Positions 55,760-64,000 of a DNA stretch of 64,000 nt are shown here, piece by piece. The DNA is taken from contig NZ_JAKUDN010000002.1 in NCBI RefSeq assembly GCF_024259865.1, positions 25,001 through 89,000 of the forward strand. Direction: 5' to 3'. This DNA comes from Candidatus Synchoanobacter obligatus. Lineage in GTDB: Bacteria > Pseudomonadota > Gammaproteobacteria > Comchoanobacterales > Comchoanobacteraceae. Below the pieces are notes generated by a model. It made no database searches. It was not told the DNA's origin and saw only the letters and a list, made by a program, of their open reading frames with translations. The number at the start of each line of letters is the position of its first letter. Positions within the stretch are counted from its first letter, which is position 1. Both the position numbers and the translations under genes were made by a program.

Positions 55760-56064
55760 GCTTGAACAATTAATGCTTCAGCCAACTCACCAGCCTCATC
55801 CATCTCACGCATGATATCCACACCACCCATGAATTCACCTTGAACGTATAACTGAGGAAATGTTGGCCAATCACTAAAATCTTTAAGCCCTTGACGCAAC
55901 TCAGGGTTTAAGAGAATATTTTCCCCATGAAATGCCACCTGATGTTTTCTAAGTAACGCAACAGCATGAGCAGAAAATCCACATTGAGGCGTATCAGCAC
56001 TGCCTTTCATAAACAACACGACCTGATGTGATTCAATCATCGCCTTTATTGTTTCATTAATCAT
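55756..56064 (-). CDS. grxD: monothiol glutaredoxin Grx4
   Basis: A 102-residue CGFS-type glutaredoxin (CGFS at 28-31, WPTFPQLYV, FMGGVDIM). It binds and transfers [2Fe-2S] clusters together with BolA proteins, encoded directly upstream with an ATGA overlap. Confidence 0.96.
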   Translation of the reverse strand: MINETIKAMIESHQVVLFMKGSADTPQCGFSAHAVALLRKHQVAFHGENILLNPELRQGLKDFSDWPTFPQLYVQGEFMGGVDIMREMDEAGELAEALIVQA

Positions 56065-56282
56065 ATCTCTTCTCCACTACTGACTTTTAACGTAACTGCA
56101 TGCAATGATCCTGAATCGATCCAAGGCTCTAGCAACTTTTTAACATAACGCTGACGCTGCAATCTTGACATACCACTAAAAAATGGCGATGTCACAGCAA
56201 TAGAGACACGGGAACCCCCTCCATCAAATAATATCTCACTATCGGGAATTTCTCGTTTTAACAATTCAATAATTTCATTCAT
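56061..56282 (-). CDS. BolA/IbaG family protein
   Basis: A 73-residue protein of the BolA fold with the pattern SRVSIAVTSPFFSGMSRLQR-QRYV and a C-terminal HAVTLKV. The invariant BolA histidine is preserved in LHAVTL. Its small size and adjacency to grxD suggest IbaG, which forms [2Fe-2S]-bridged complexes with Grx4. Confidence 0.92.
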   Translation of the reverse strand: MNEIIELLKREIPDSEILFDGGGSRVSIAVTSPFFSGMSRLQRQRYVKKLLEPWIDSGSLHAVTLKVSSGEEI

Positions 56283-56689
56283 AGCACTTCTCTTTCTAAC
56301 ACATACTACAACCTCGCTATCCTAGCGTCAATAGCTGACATGCTTTAGCCATAGCTACACCTCTTCAGCTACTTACCTTTTTATACCTACGGCATCTGTG
56401 CGTCTTTTGCGTCATTTTCCACAGCCCTTAAAGATGGCCGCTCTGGCATTAAAACCTTGGCATGTTCCGGAAGACTTCCTTTGATCGTCTTCTTGGTATT
56501 TCGTGGGCCACGGTGCACTGGCTGCCTTTGCATAAGACTTAAAATAAATATCTAAAATATATTTAGTATGGCTGTGATAAAAATCTATTTTTTCATTGTA
56601 TCAACACTGCTAGCGACTCACTCAAAATAATCTGTCATCTCTTAAAAACGTGCTAAAAAGTGCATACGAATAACAACTGGGATAACAAT
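56283..56689. other. intergenic with at most one doubtful short gene
   Basis: A 407-base stretch. A minus-strand frame at 56387-56533 would give a 48-residue basic protein (MQRQPVHRGPRNTKKTIKGS at its start), but it has no ribosome binding site, so I leave it unassigned. No tRNA, repeat or clear terminator is seen. Confidence 0.3.
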
Positions 56690-56869
56690 ATGAGTAATAA
56701 TAACAATAACAACATGCCATCAAGCGCGCCACCGCTGAGCAAGGAGGCCTTGATAAGAAAAGAGATTGAGGAACAGCAAAAACTAATACCTGAACCAAAC
56801 CTAACCAGTGATCGTGATTCGCATGATGACTCAGAGCAAGAAATTTCAACACCTTCTTCTAAGCGCTAA
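56690..56869 (+). CDS. small Asn-rich hypothetical protein
   Basis: A 59-residue frame from an ATG (GGGATAACA before it). It begins with an asparagine run (MSNNNNNNMPSS), has a helical KEALIRKEIEEQQKLI core and an acidic Ser-rich C-terminus. Low complexity and no homologue known to me. It may be a real small protein upstream of fdxA. Confidence 0.4.
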   Translation: MSNNNNNNMPSSAPPLSKEALIRKEIEEQQKLIPEPNLTSDRDSHDDSEQEISTPSSKR

Positions 56870-56927
56870 ACTTGTAGATTCAGAGAGACAATGATATCCT
56901 TTCTGCAATCATAAAGGACGATCATGC

Positions 56928-57251
56928 ATGACTTTTGTTGTGACTGAAAAATGTATTAAATGTAAATTGACTGACTGCGTTGAAGCCTGTCCTGTAGATT
57001 GCTTTCATGAAGGTCCGAATATGCTCGTTATCAACCCAGATGAGTGTATTGATTGCAACTTATGCGTATCACAATGCCCCATTGATGCCATCTTTGAAGA
57101 AGACAATCTACCAAACGACCAGAGACATATGATTGAGCACAATGCCAAATACGCTCAACACTGGCCTATTCTAGATTACCAAAAAGAACCTCTTGATGAC
57201 TCTGACTCATGGATAGATGCACCCAATAAAATGCAATACTTTGAAGAATAA
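56928..57251 (+). CDS. fdxA: seven-iron ferredoxin
   Basis: A 107-residue [3Fe-4S][4Fe-4S] ferredoxin of the Azotobacter FdI type. Cluster ligands by position: C9, C17 and C50 for the 3Fe cluster, and C21, C40, C43 and C46 for the 4Fe cluster; C12 is the free cysteine. It is a low-potential electron carrier. Confidence 0.96.
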   Translation: MTFVVTEKCIKCKLTDCVEACPVDCFHEGPNMLVINPDECIDCNLCVSQCPIDAIFEEDNLPNDQRHMIEHNAKYAQHWPILDYQKEPLDDSDSWIDAPNKMQYFEE

Positions 57252-57325
57252 CGCGCCTGGAGGGATTCGAACCCCCGGCCACCTGGTTCGAAGCCAGGTG
57301 CTCTATCCAGCTGAGCTACAGGCGC
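57252..57325 (-). tRNA. tRNA-Arg (anticodon UCG)
   Basis: A 74-nt cloverleaf: acceptor GCGCCTG/CAGGCGC, D arm GCTCAGCTGGATAGAGC, anticodon stem CCTGG/CCAGG with loop CTTCGAA (UCG), T loop TTCGAAT. The discriminator is G and the CCA end is not encoded. It reads CGA (and CGG) codons. Confidence 0.95.
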
Positions 57326-57388
57326 CATGATTAGAATCTACAATATTCACCTCTCAATGTCTATGGTTATTCGAAAAAACAATAAATA

Positions 57389-58084
57389 ATGACATACTGC
57401 ATCCATTCAGATATGCTTACCTACGGGATTATAGAGATAGATCACATGACTTGGGACCAAATTTTATCTGAAGAACAGAAAAAGCCATATTATAAAAAAC
57501 TACAATACGATTTAGACCAAGATAGACAAAACAAGATTATTTACCCCCCTGAGGATCTGATATTTAATGCACTCAATCAAACTCCACTCAAGGACGTCAA
57601 GGTTGTGATTCTAGGTCAAGACCCATATCACAACCCTAATGAGGCTTGTGGCTTATCATTTTCAGTCCCCGAAAACATTAAGCCCCCACCATCCCTAAAG
57701 AACATATTTAAAGAGCTAGAAGCAGACCTAGGCATTAAAAAACTGCATGGGAACCTTGAGAGCTGGACCCGACAAGGGGTATTACTACTCAATACAAGCT
57801 TAACTGTTCAACAAAAAAAACCTGCATCACACAGCAATATTGGCTGGCACCATTTCACCAACCGAGTCATACAAGCAGTAAGCCACAATCAACCCTTTGT
57901 GGTTTTTATCCTCTGGGGAAATCATGCGCAAAAAAAACAGGCCCTCATAGATGCACATCATGCTATTGTAACATCAGCACACCCATCACCACTTTCTGCC
58001 TATCGAGGCTTTTTTGGTTCCAAGCCATTCTCTACAACAAACACCTTACTCAAATCCAATCACTTACCTGAAATTATGTGGTAA
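57389..58084 (+). CDS. ung: uracil-DNA glycosylase
   Basis: A 231-residue family 1 UNG that removes uracil from DNA. The catalytic GQDPYH motif (D78 from the first ATG) and the HPSPLS motif near the C-terminus are intact, as is GLSFSVP. A second ATG at 57446 (MTWDQILSEEQ) matches the family's usual N-terminus better than the first one at 57389; neither has a strong ribosome binding site. It ends inside the 3' end of the gene on the opposite strand. Confidence 0.95.
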   Translation: MTYCIHSDMLTYGIIEIDHMTWDQILSEEQKKPYYKKLQYDLDQDRQNKIIYPPEDLIFNALNQTPLKDVKVVILGQDPYHNPNEACGLSFSVPENIKPPPSLKNIFKELEADLGIKKLHGNLESWTRQGVLLLNTSLTVQQKKPASHSNIGWHHFTNRVIQAVSHNQPFVVFILWGNHAQKKQALIDAHHAIVTSAHPSPLSAYRGFFGSKPFSTTNTLLKSNHLPEIMW

Positions 58085-61000
58085 TACTTTTATACCCCCA
58101 AAACTTGATCATGCCTACAGTCTTCTGAGTGGCGGGGCCTGTTTGAGGGGGCGGACTCATCTCTCCCTTGATACCTGTACTAGCGGTGCCTTTAAAACAC
58201 ACCAATAACGTATAGGACGATTTCATCAGTTGAATACACTTTGCCTTAGCAAGCCACAAGAGCGTCGATACTATTGAGCGTAAGTCTGATATGAATGGTG
58301 CCACCTGGGCACTAACATCGGTGAATAATGCCAACAAAAAGTCTTTTAACACTGCAGGAAATTGCAGCAACTCAGATTCCTTGCCACAACTCACAATACC
58401 CATAAGAAAGCGCGCCAAAGTCATGGGCAATTGAATCACACAAGCAACCACTGCCACAGCGAGTTGTAAAAGTTTTGAGGCGATAAAACACATGTCTTGT
58501 ACCAATATCCAGTCTACAGCAAGGCAAAATACAATGGCGACTGCAATCTCCTGCCCATAGACCAGTGCTGCTGAAATCGACAACATAGAAGATGCACAAT
58601 AAATGGGATATGCCAACATGCCTATGATTGCCGCCATAGAGACATACCAGCCTACAGAATAACCGAAGCCTTTAATATCACGAATTAATTCCTGCAATGC
58701 AGCAAGCATCATCCAAAATGACAAAATATGCGGCCAAACCAGCAGGTGTTTATACGACTGTATGATAGTCAGCAAACGCATCATGTGAATCGTAACAATG
58801 CTTTTCCCCAGCAAAAACACACTCAAGCCAGAGAGAAGGACAACAGCATAAAACACAACACGACGCCATAATGGCACAACATAAGTGCCCTCCGGTGCAG
58901 CCCACTGAGATCTTCTTAGGGCAGCAGGGACGCTCAATAAAATGCCCAGAAGATTTTGGACATGTAACAGCACTTTCCATAGGCCACAAACTTCTATCGC
59001 AAATTGCTTAAAATAAGCCCTCGCATCGTTAACACTACTCGTTGCTGAAGCTTCAATAATACCTGTCTTTGGCACTAAGTAACCATACTTTGCCATTGCA
59101 AGGACATACAGCATATGCTTTTGCTTTTGAATTGCCTGAGATTCCGTTCCAGTAAGCTCATATCCCAACGTATGTAACATACTCGCCCATATTGTTTCAA
59201 ATTCTAATAGTAATTCTTCATCTAAATATTCTACAATCATACACGCGGCTAAGCGCTCACGATTAACCAGAAGCAACCATTTGAGGGCACGCAATCTCTG
59301 ATCAATCCCGCTTTCTGTGTCTTCAAATACTCTAATAGTGTCTTCATAGCCCGGTATGATACGCATCAATGCATTTGAAGCAAAGCTACCCCAGTCATCA
59401 ATCTGGCGAGCCACGCCACTCTCCTCAAGCAAAATCATGATTTCTATAACATCAATAGCACTCATATTTTTGATATGACTGCTCAAAATTCTATACCAAA
59501 TCTTCAACATAATTTCTTTATCTCGACTGTCTGCTTCTTCTAGCTTTTGAAGATATTGGTTAATATTATTTCTTTCCCTCTCGAACAGCTTAACCGGTGA
59601 AAAAAAGGCGTAAAGATCGGACTCAAAACCTGCACTAATTGAACTTCCAATATCTGAATCTGCTACCTGAAAATCTATTGACCGAAACTCTTGACAAAAA
59701 AGAGAAACGCTATGGTTATATCGATGCTGGTCTTCTTCTGATCCTGTATGCGTGAACGCTGAGCACTTCAAAAAACACAGAGAAAACATTTCAGACGGAC
59801 TCTTGATGCTGACACCTTTTGGAACAAGATCTACTTTGCCCCTACCCTGATCCGTCACGCCAGAAAGATGCGGGTAGTAATCATTCAAGAATATATCTCT
59901 CTTCCTCTGGCCTAAAGCAAGGTCAACATCTCCTTGCAATATGTCATCATCACTAAGCCCAGAATCTTTCATCGTGTCTTCAAAAGTTTCTGCCAGCATA
60001 GATTGTAGGCCTCCTAAGTAGGCCACACCGCATGCATCAAATATCTCACCAAAACGACACAGTAGCTTTTTTGCTTTCTGACCATCCGTATGAATCGTAT
60101 CTGCTAAATGCTTATATAGAAATGACAGCTGGCCTAAAATGACACTCGTGTCCTGTATGCCCCCTAGCATCTCCGCCCTTAATCTGCTCTCAGAATAATC
60201 TTCGCTAGGCCAAACGGCTTTAAAAACACTCTCAGAAATCCCCACCCTACACGCCTCGTTAGCACGTAATATTCCTTTTTCCTTCACCGCCTTAATGGCT
60301 GTAATCAATTCAAAATCAGATACTCCAGCATCAGCCAACCAATGCGGTGAAACCCCTCCTTCAATTAGCGTGAGCACACTATACCCTCGTCTGATGAGCG
60401 CTTTTGCTAAATTAATAACCGGCACCTCTGACTGCCCTACCTGCTGTCTGATAAAGCCAACAAACAAATATTGTTTAAGAACACAAGGAGACACACCCAT
60501 TTCCCGGTTATCATTTACTGCATAAATATCATGTCTACCAATATCCCACGTAAGAAGGACTTCAACTAGCGCTTCAAAGTTCTCTTGAAAAAGGTGAGCA
60601 TCACCCTGTTTTTCTAAAATCCTAGCATCCGGTTCGCTTACAAAAAACTTGTCTGTTAACTGTAAGAAGTTAGAAAAACGCATCACCTTAGAAAGCTTAT
60701 GAATGGTTATCTCACCAGTAGTGCTGCCATCAAGCCTTTGGTCATGGCGATGACTTAAGTCCGCAAAAAGGTCTCTATAGAAGGTGATACCTTCTTTGGT
60801 TGAAGACCATATCATAAAGGGACCCTGAAGCACTTGTACTAGAAATCTATACAGGGAAAACTTGTTTAACCACTTCACAATAAAAGAATTGGCCACCACT
60901 TTATAAGGGTATGTTATAGCATAAAAAACCTGCAGCCATACGCGCTGAATCGTTTTGTGTCGAAAGACAGCCTTGATAAGTGATCGCAATGCTGGTGACA

Positions 61001-61823
61001 CTTTCAGTGGCGATGCCAGCAACAAGATTATTCTGGCCAAAACGCCACATGATAGCTGATGAATCATCATCGATCCCTGCTGAAGCCATAAGAAAGAGTT
61101 TTGTAACTTCCCTCCATCTTCTGGATGATACCAGCCCTTATATACGACTTCCGACAAAAGCAATGAGCACAGCATAACCACAGAAACAAACGACACCCCC
61201 GTCACCGCTAGCTCATATATTGAAATAGACAACAATAAATAAAATATAATATCAGGACACAACTTCATCAAAGACAGAGTAAACAAATATAATGCAGACT
61301 CTTCCCTCCCCCCTTTAGGAGGTCCGAAATTGGGTGTTGCGTTCCCTTTAGTATCCTGATTTTTTGCGTCTTTTGGGTCTGGTCGTCGCCACCTTTTGGC
61401 TGTAGATGGTGAATCAAAGCTTGATTGTGATGCATCATCACTCACCTTGGCTCCCAGAGTCACTTCAACGGTCAAAAAATATGAAAGAATTAATTGTACT
61501 ACCTGTATGCCATATATAGGAAAAAACTGCATTGACTGGACAAACGTATTGAGCATTTTTGGGATTCTATCTAATCTCAAATACGCGTAAAAGATATGAA
61601 TAAAAATGACGACAAGGGCAACATACGATTGATACAAAAGAAATGACGGTGCTGCCCACACCACTATCAACAATGCCTGAATGAGTAATCCCAAAATTTG
61701 CTCAATAATAATGGAAGGATCGCCGCTCTTTCCTTGATGTTGTCCTTGTATTGATGTCCTCAAAGATTGAATACTGTATCCAGACATGATGCATGCGGAG
61801 ACAGCTACAATGTCACTTAACAT
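58074..61823 (-). CDS. giant hypothetical membrane protein
   Basis: A 1249-residue protein of unknown family. Hydrophobic helices cluster at the N-terminus (about 40-235, split by a Pro/Lys-rich linker with AKRWRRPDPKDAKNQ) and the C-terminus (about 1015-1190). The long centre (about 350-960) looks soluble and helical, with segments such as LIRRGYSVLTLIEGGVSPHW, and may project into cytoplasm or periplasm. No catalytic or repeat motif is recognised. No ribosome binding site stands before the ATG. It lies between ung and dnaE. Confidence 0.65.
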   Translation of the reverse strand: MLSDIVAVSACIMSGYSIQSLRTSIQGQHQGKSGDPSIIIEQILGLLIQALLIVVWAAPSFLLYQSYVALVVIFIHIFYAYLRLDRIPKMLNTFVQSMQFFPIYGIQVVQLILSYFLTVEVTLGAKVSDDASQSSFDSPSTAKRWRRPDPKDAKNQDTKGNATPNFGPPKGGREESALYLFTLSLMKLCPDIIFYLLLSISIYELAVTGVSFVSVVMLCSLLLSEVVYKGWYHPEDGGKLQNSFLWLQQGSMMIHQLSCGVLARIILLLASPLKVSPALRSLIKAVFRHKTIQRVWLQVFYAITYPYKVVANSFIVKWLNKFSLYRFLVQVLQGPFMIWSSTKEGITFYRDLFADLSHRHDQRLDGSTTGEITIHKLSKVMRFSNFLQLTDKFFVSEPDARILEKQGDAHLFQENFEALVEVLLTWDIGRHDIYAVNDNREMGVSPCVLKQYLFVGFIRQQVGQSEVPVINLAKALIRRGYSVLTLIEGGVSPHWLADAGVSDFELITAIKAVKEKGILRANEACRVGISESVFKAVWPSEDYSESRLRAEMLGGIQDTSVILGQLSFLYKHLADTIHTDGQKAKKLLCRFGEIFDACGVAYLGGLQSMLAETFEDTMKDSGLSDDDILQGDVDLALGQRKRDIFLNDYYPHLSGVTDQGRGKVDLVPKGVSIKSPSEMFSLCFLKCSAFTHTGSEEDQHRYNHSVSLFCQEFRSIDFQVADSDIGSSISAGFESDLYAFFSPVKLFERERNNINQYLQKLEEADSRDKEIMLKIWYRILSSHIKNMSAIDVIEIMILLEESGVARQIDDWGSFASNALMRIIPGYEDTIRVFEDTESGIDQRLRALKWLLLVNRERLAACMIVEYLDEELLLEFETIWASMLHTLGYELTGTESQAIQKQKHMLYVLAMAKYGYLVPKTGIIEASATSSVNDARAYFKQFAIEVCGLWKVLLHVQNLLGILLSVPAALRRSQWAAPEGTYVVPLWRRVVFYAVVLLSGLSVFLLGKSIVTIHMMRLLTIIQSYKHLLVWPHILSFWMMLAALQELIRDIKGFGYSVGWYVSMAAIIGMLAYPIYCASSMLSISAALVYGQEIAVAIVFCLAVDWILVQDMCFIASKLLQLAVAVVACVIQLPMTLARFLMGIVSCGKESELLQFPAVLKDFLLALFTDVSAQVAPFISDLRSIVSTLLWLAKAKCIQLMKSSYTLLVCFKGTASTGIKGEMSPPPQTGPATQKTVGMIKFWGYKSITT

Positions 61824-61861
61824 GTAAAACCATAATAATATTATCCTTTAAGCTGGCTTTA

Positions 61862-64000
61862 TTATACATACTCACCGTAGGCTACACAACAGCTTTCAAC
61901 ACCATTCAATGATGCGATGCCTTCAATGAGAGCATCGCTAGCCATCACTTTAAAGGGCAAACTAAATTCCGCAATACCGTCTTGACTCAAATACTTGATA
62001 GTCACCTCACTTCTCCCTGGCTGACCTGATAACTTTGCAACAATCTCATTCACATTGATTGGCGCGCTTGCTTCTAACACAATTTCTATCTTTGGTGCTG
62101 ATTTCTGACGACACTCATCTAAAGATTGGGCTTTAAGACATTGTAGACGCGTATTTTGAGTAAACTGGTCAAGGCTTGTTGCTCCTTCTGCTAAAATAAT
62201 ACCAGGCTGACTGAGCAACTCATATGCCTGTGTATAGACTTCATCAAAAAACGCGACATCAATTTTGCCGGTTTCATCTGACAATTCAACAAAAGCGATC
62301 CGCCCGCCCTTCTTCGTTTTAATCACTTTGATTTTATTCACCACGCCAGCAATTCGTACAGAAGACATGGATACACCCACTTGTGCAATCCGTTTAACCC
62401 CAAGACAATTTAATTCATCACGAGACTCTGCAACTGGATGACCTGATTGATAATAACCCAGCGTATCTTTTTCATATTGTAATGCCATTCTTTTAGGCAT
62501 TGGTGGCACTTGTTTATAACGAAAAGAAACCTCCCCACCTAGTAAGTCCTGCTGTCCTTGTAGACTATCTGACGATTGTCTTTGAAACGTTTGTACCGCC
62601 GTGTTAATCGATGCTAACAATGTTGCTCTATTCTGACCAAATACATCACAAGCCCCTGCCTTAATCAATGACTCTAATAACTTTTTATTAACCTTTCCTC
62701 CTGAGGCACATACATCCAGTAAGTCCTGAAAACCTTCACTTGGACGGTCTTTAACCAACTGCATTGCAATACTGTGACCAACACCCTTTATCGCAGATAA
62801 ACCATAACGAATCACACCCTCTTTAACCACCGAGAACATTTGCTGACTTGCATTGATATCCGGTGACAACACCGATATACCCATACCCGCCACATCCTCA
62901 AGGAAAATCATCACCTTCTCGGTATTATCCATATCTGAAGACAACACAGCCGCCATAAACTCAGTAGTATAGTTGGCTTTTAACCACGCCGTTTGGTAAG
63001 AAATTAATGCATAAGCTGCTGAGTGTGACTTGTTAAAACCGTAACCTGCAAACTTCTCCATTAGATCAAAAATTTCTTTAGCAATAGCAACATCGATCTT
63101 GGCTTCTATTGCCCCTGCAGAGAATATTTCTCTTTGCTTCTCCATCTCTTCAGGCTTCTTCTTACCCATAGCACGTCTTAATAAATCCGCACCGCCAAGA
63201 GAATACCCTGCCATATCCTGAGCGATCTGCATCACCTGCTCTTGATAAAGAATCACACCATAGGTATTGTTCAATATCGGTTCTAGTAAAGGATGTTGGT
63301 AAACGACCTCATCAATACCATGCTTACGTTTTACAAAATCATCGACCATTCCAGATTGAAGCGGCCCAGGACGATACAGTGCAACCAATGCAATAATGTC
63401 TTCAAAGCAATCCGGAACCAAACGATCAATCAGCTCTTTCATTCCCTGCGATTCAAGCTGAAAAACACCTGTTGTTAAGCACCCCTGCAAAAGCTCAAAA
63501 GCTTTTTTATCATCCAGCGGAATGGTTGCTATATCAATTGAAAGCCCTTGAGACGACTGAATATTTTTTAGCGCCCAATCAATAATAGTGAGCGTCCGTA
63601 ACCCCAAGAAATCAAACTTCACCAACCCTATTTTTTCAATATCATCTTTATCATACTGGGTCACAATACCTGCTTGTGATTCATCTCGATAAACCGGAGA
63701 AAAGTCACTAATCTCTGAAGGTGCAATCACCACACCCCCCGCATGGGTCCCCACATTCCTAACCAAGCCTTCTAGTACAAGACAAAAGTCAATTAACTGA
63801 CGGACCTCCTGCTCTTCAGCATAACGCTTTGTGAGCATAGGCTCTTGAGCCATGGCTTTTTCCAAAGTAATCCCCAAATCAAATGGAATTAGCTTAGCCA
63901 ACTTATCTACAAACCCGTAGGGATGACCCATAACACGCCCAACATCCCGGATAACCGCTTTTGCTGCCATACGACCATAAGTTATAATCTGAGAAACATT
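61862..64000 (-). CDS. dnaE: DNA polymerase III alpha subunit, 5' end beyond window
   Basis: The last 713 codons of DnaE, open to the right edge. The sequence corresponds to about residues 455 onward of the usual 1160-residue protein: palm/fingers region (AAKAVIRDVGRVMGHPYGF), VAL-YRPGPLQSGMVDDF, LYQEQVMQIAQDMAGY, RRAMGKKKPEEM, FAGYGFNKSHSAAYAL, then the OB domain (VRIAGVVNKIKVIKTKKGGR). It is the replicative polymerase. The catalytic aspartates lie outside the window. Confidence 0.96.
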   Translation of the reverse strand, partial: NVSQIITYGRMAAKAVIRDVGRVMGHPYGFVDKLAKLIPFDLGITLEKAMAQEPMLTKRYAEEQEVRQLIDFCLVLEGLVRNVGTHAGGVVIAPSEISDFSPVYRDESQAGIVTQYDKDDIEKIGLVKFDFLGLRTLTIIDWALKNIQSSQGLSIDIATIPLDDKKAFELLQGCLTTGVFQLESQGMKELIDRLVPDCFEDIIALVALYRPGPLQSGMVDDFVKRKHGIDEVVYQHPLLEPILNNTYGVILYQEQVMQIAQDMAGYSLGGADLLRRAMGKKKPEEMEKQREIFSAGAIEAKIDVAIAKEIFDLMEKFAGYGFNKSHSAAYALISYQTAWLKANYTTEFMAAVLSSDMDNTEKVMIFLEDVAGMGISVLSPDINASQQMFSVVKEGVIRYGLSAIKGVGHSIAMQLVKDRPSEGFQDLLDVCASGGKVNKKLLESLIKAGACDVFGQNRATLLASINTAVQTFQRQSSDSLQGQQDLLGGEVSFRYKQVPPMPKRMALQYEKDTLGYYQSGHPVAESRDELNCLGVKRIAQVGVSMSSVRIAGVVNKIKVIKTKKGGRIAFVELSDETGKIDVAFFDEVYTQAYELLSQPGIILAEGATSLDQFTQNTRLQCLKAQSLDECRQKSAPKIEIVLEASAPINVNEIVAKLSGQPGRSEVTIKYLSQDGIAEFSLPFKVMASDALIEGIASLNGVESCCVAYGEYV

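Noticed and set aside
56387-56533. 48-residue basic minus-strand frame
   Set aside because: Coding-like composition but no ribosome binding site and no known homologue, so it is not listed as a gene.

Overview
The window looks like a stretch of chromosome from an AT-rich gammaproteobacterium. It has no rRNA operon, integrase, insertion sequence or CRISPR array. Several neighbourhoods are classical for the class: smpB beside ratA-rnfH, surA-rsmA, coaE-zapD, secA-mutT, topA-tsaC, ftsQ-ftsA-ftsZ, grpE-dnaK-dnaJ, and grxD-bolA. Many of these clusters are trimmed. The division cluster has no mur, ddl or lpxC genes, SecA has no C-terminal zinc motif, SurA has one parvulin domain, and DciA is only about 83 residues. 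Between the housekeeping genes lie many long proteins without a recognisable family (1199, 1249, 534, 459, 436 and 310 residues). That mixture resembles host-associated lineages such as the Legionellales, but this placement is an inference and cannot be settled from the window.

Layout. 1-2900: the 3' part of a CPBP-type intramembrane protease, a decayed dnaJ copy, and two divergent small lysine-rich proteins. 2900-11160 (minus strand): an aa3-type cytochrome c oxidase operon coxB-coxA-ctaG-coxC, followed by an unknown gene and a P1B-ATPase-like protein whose phosphorylation motif is changed. 11230-18250: folA, a 1199-residue unknown protein on the other strand, topA and tsaC. 18230-22000 (minus): ftsQ, a Sel1-repeat gene, ftsA, ftsZ. 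22165-30220: uvrD, an unknown 459-residue protein, dsbB, then grpE-dnaK-dnaJ. 30360-36830: two secreted beta-barrel-like proteins, an orphan PAS histidine kinase, and two adjacent related membrane proteins with an SbmA/BacA-like fold. 36820-40310: dciA, secA, a DUF4389 gene and mutT. 40268-48720 (minus): zapD, a coaE-like gene, a MATE exporter, an unknown gene, a 2OG-Fe(II) oxygenase, rsmA, surA, an unknown gene, a PNPOx-like flavoprotein, rnfH and ratA. 48789-51250: smpB, an AI-2E family permease, hinT, a Trm112-like gene and ssrA (tmRNA), so both trans-translation partners lie within about 2.5 kb. 51250-64000: an unknown gene, a 998-residue multidomain flavoprotein, grxD-bolA, fdxA, tRNA-Arg(UCG), ung, a 1249-residue membrane protein and the 3' part of dnaE.

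Working together. The cox genes encode a haem-copper oxidase with cytochrome c fused to subunit II. The metal-delivery parts beside it, CtaG and the ATPase-like protein, both lack hallmark catalytic or metal residues, which makes that block the most unusual functional unit here. Genes are tightly packed, with frequent ATGA or TAATG overlaps, and non-ATG starts are common (GTG in ftsZ, dsbB and the histidine kinase; TTG in uvrD).
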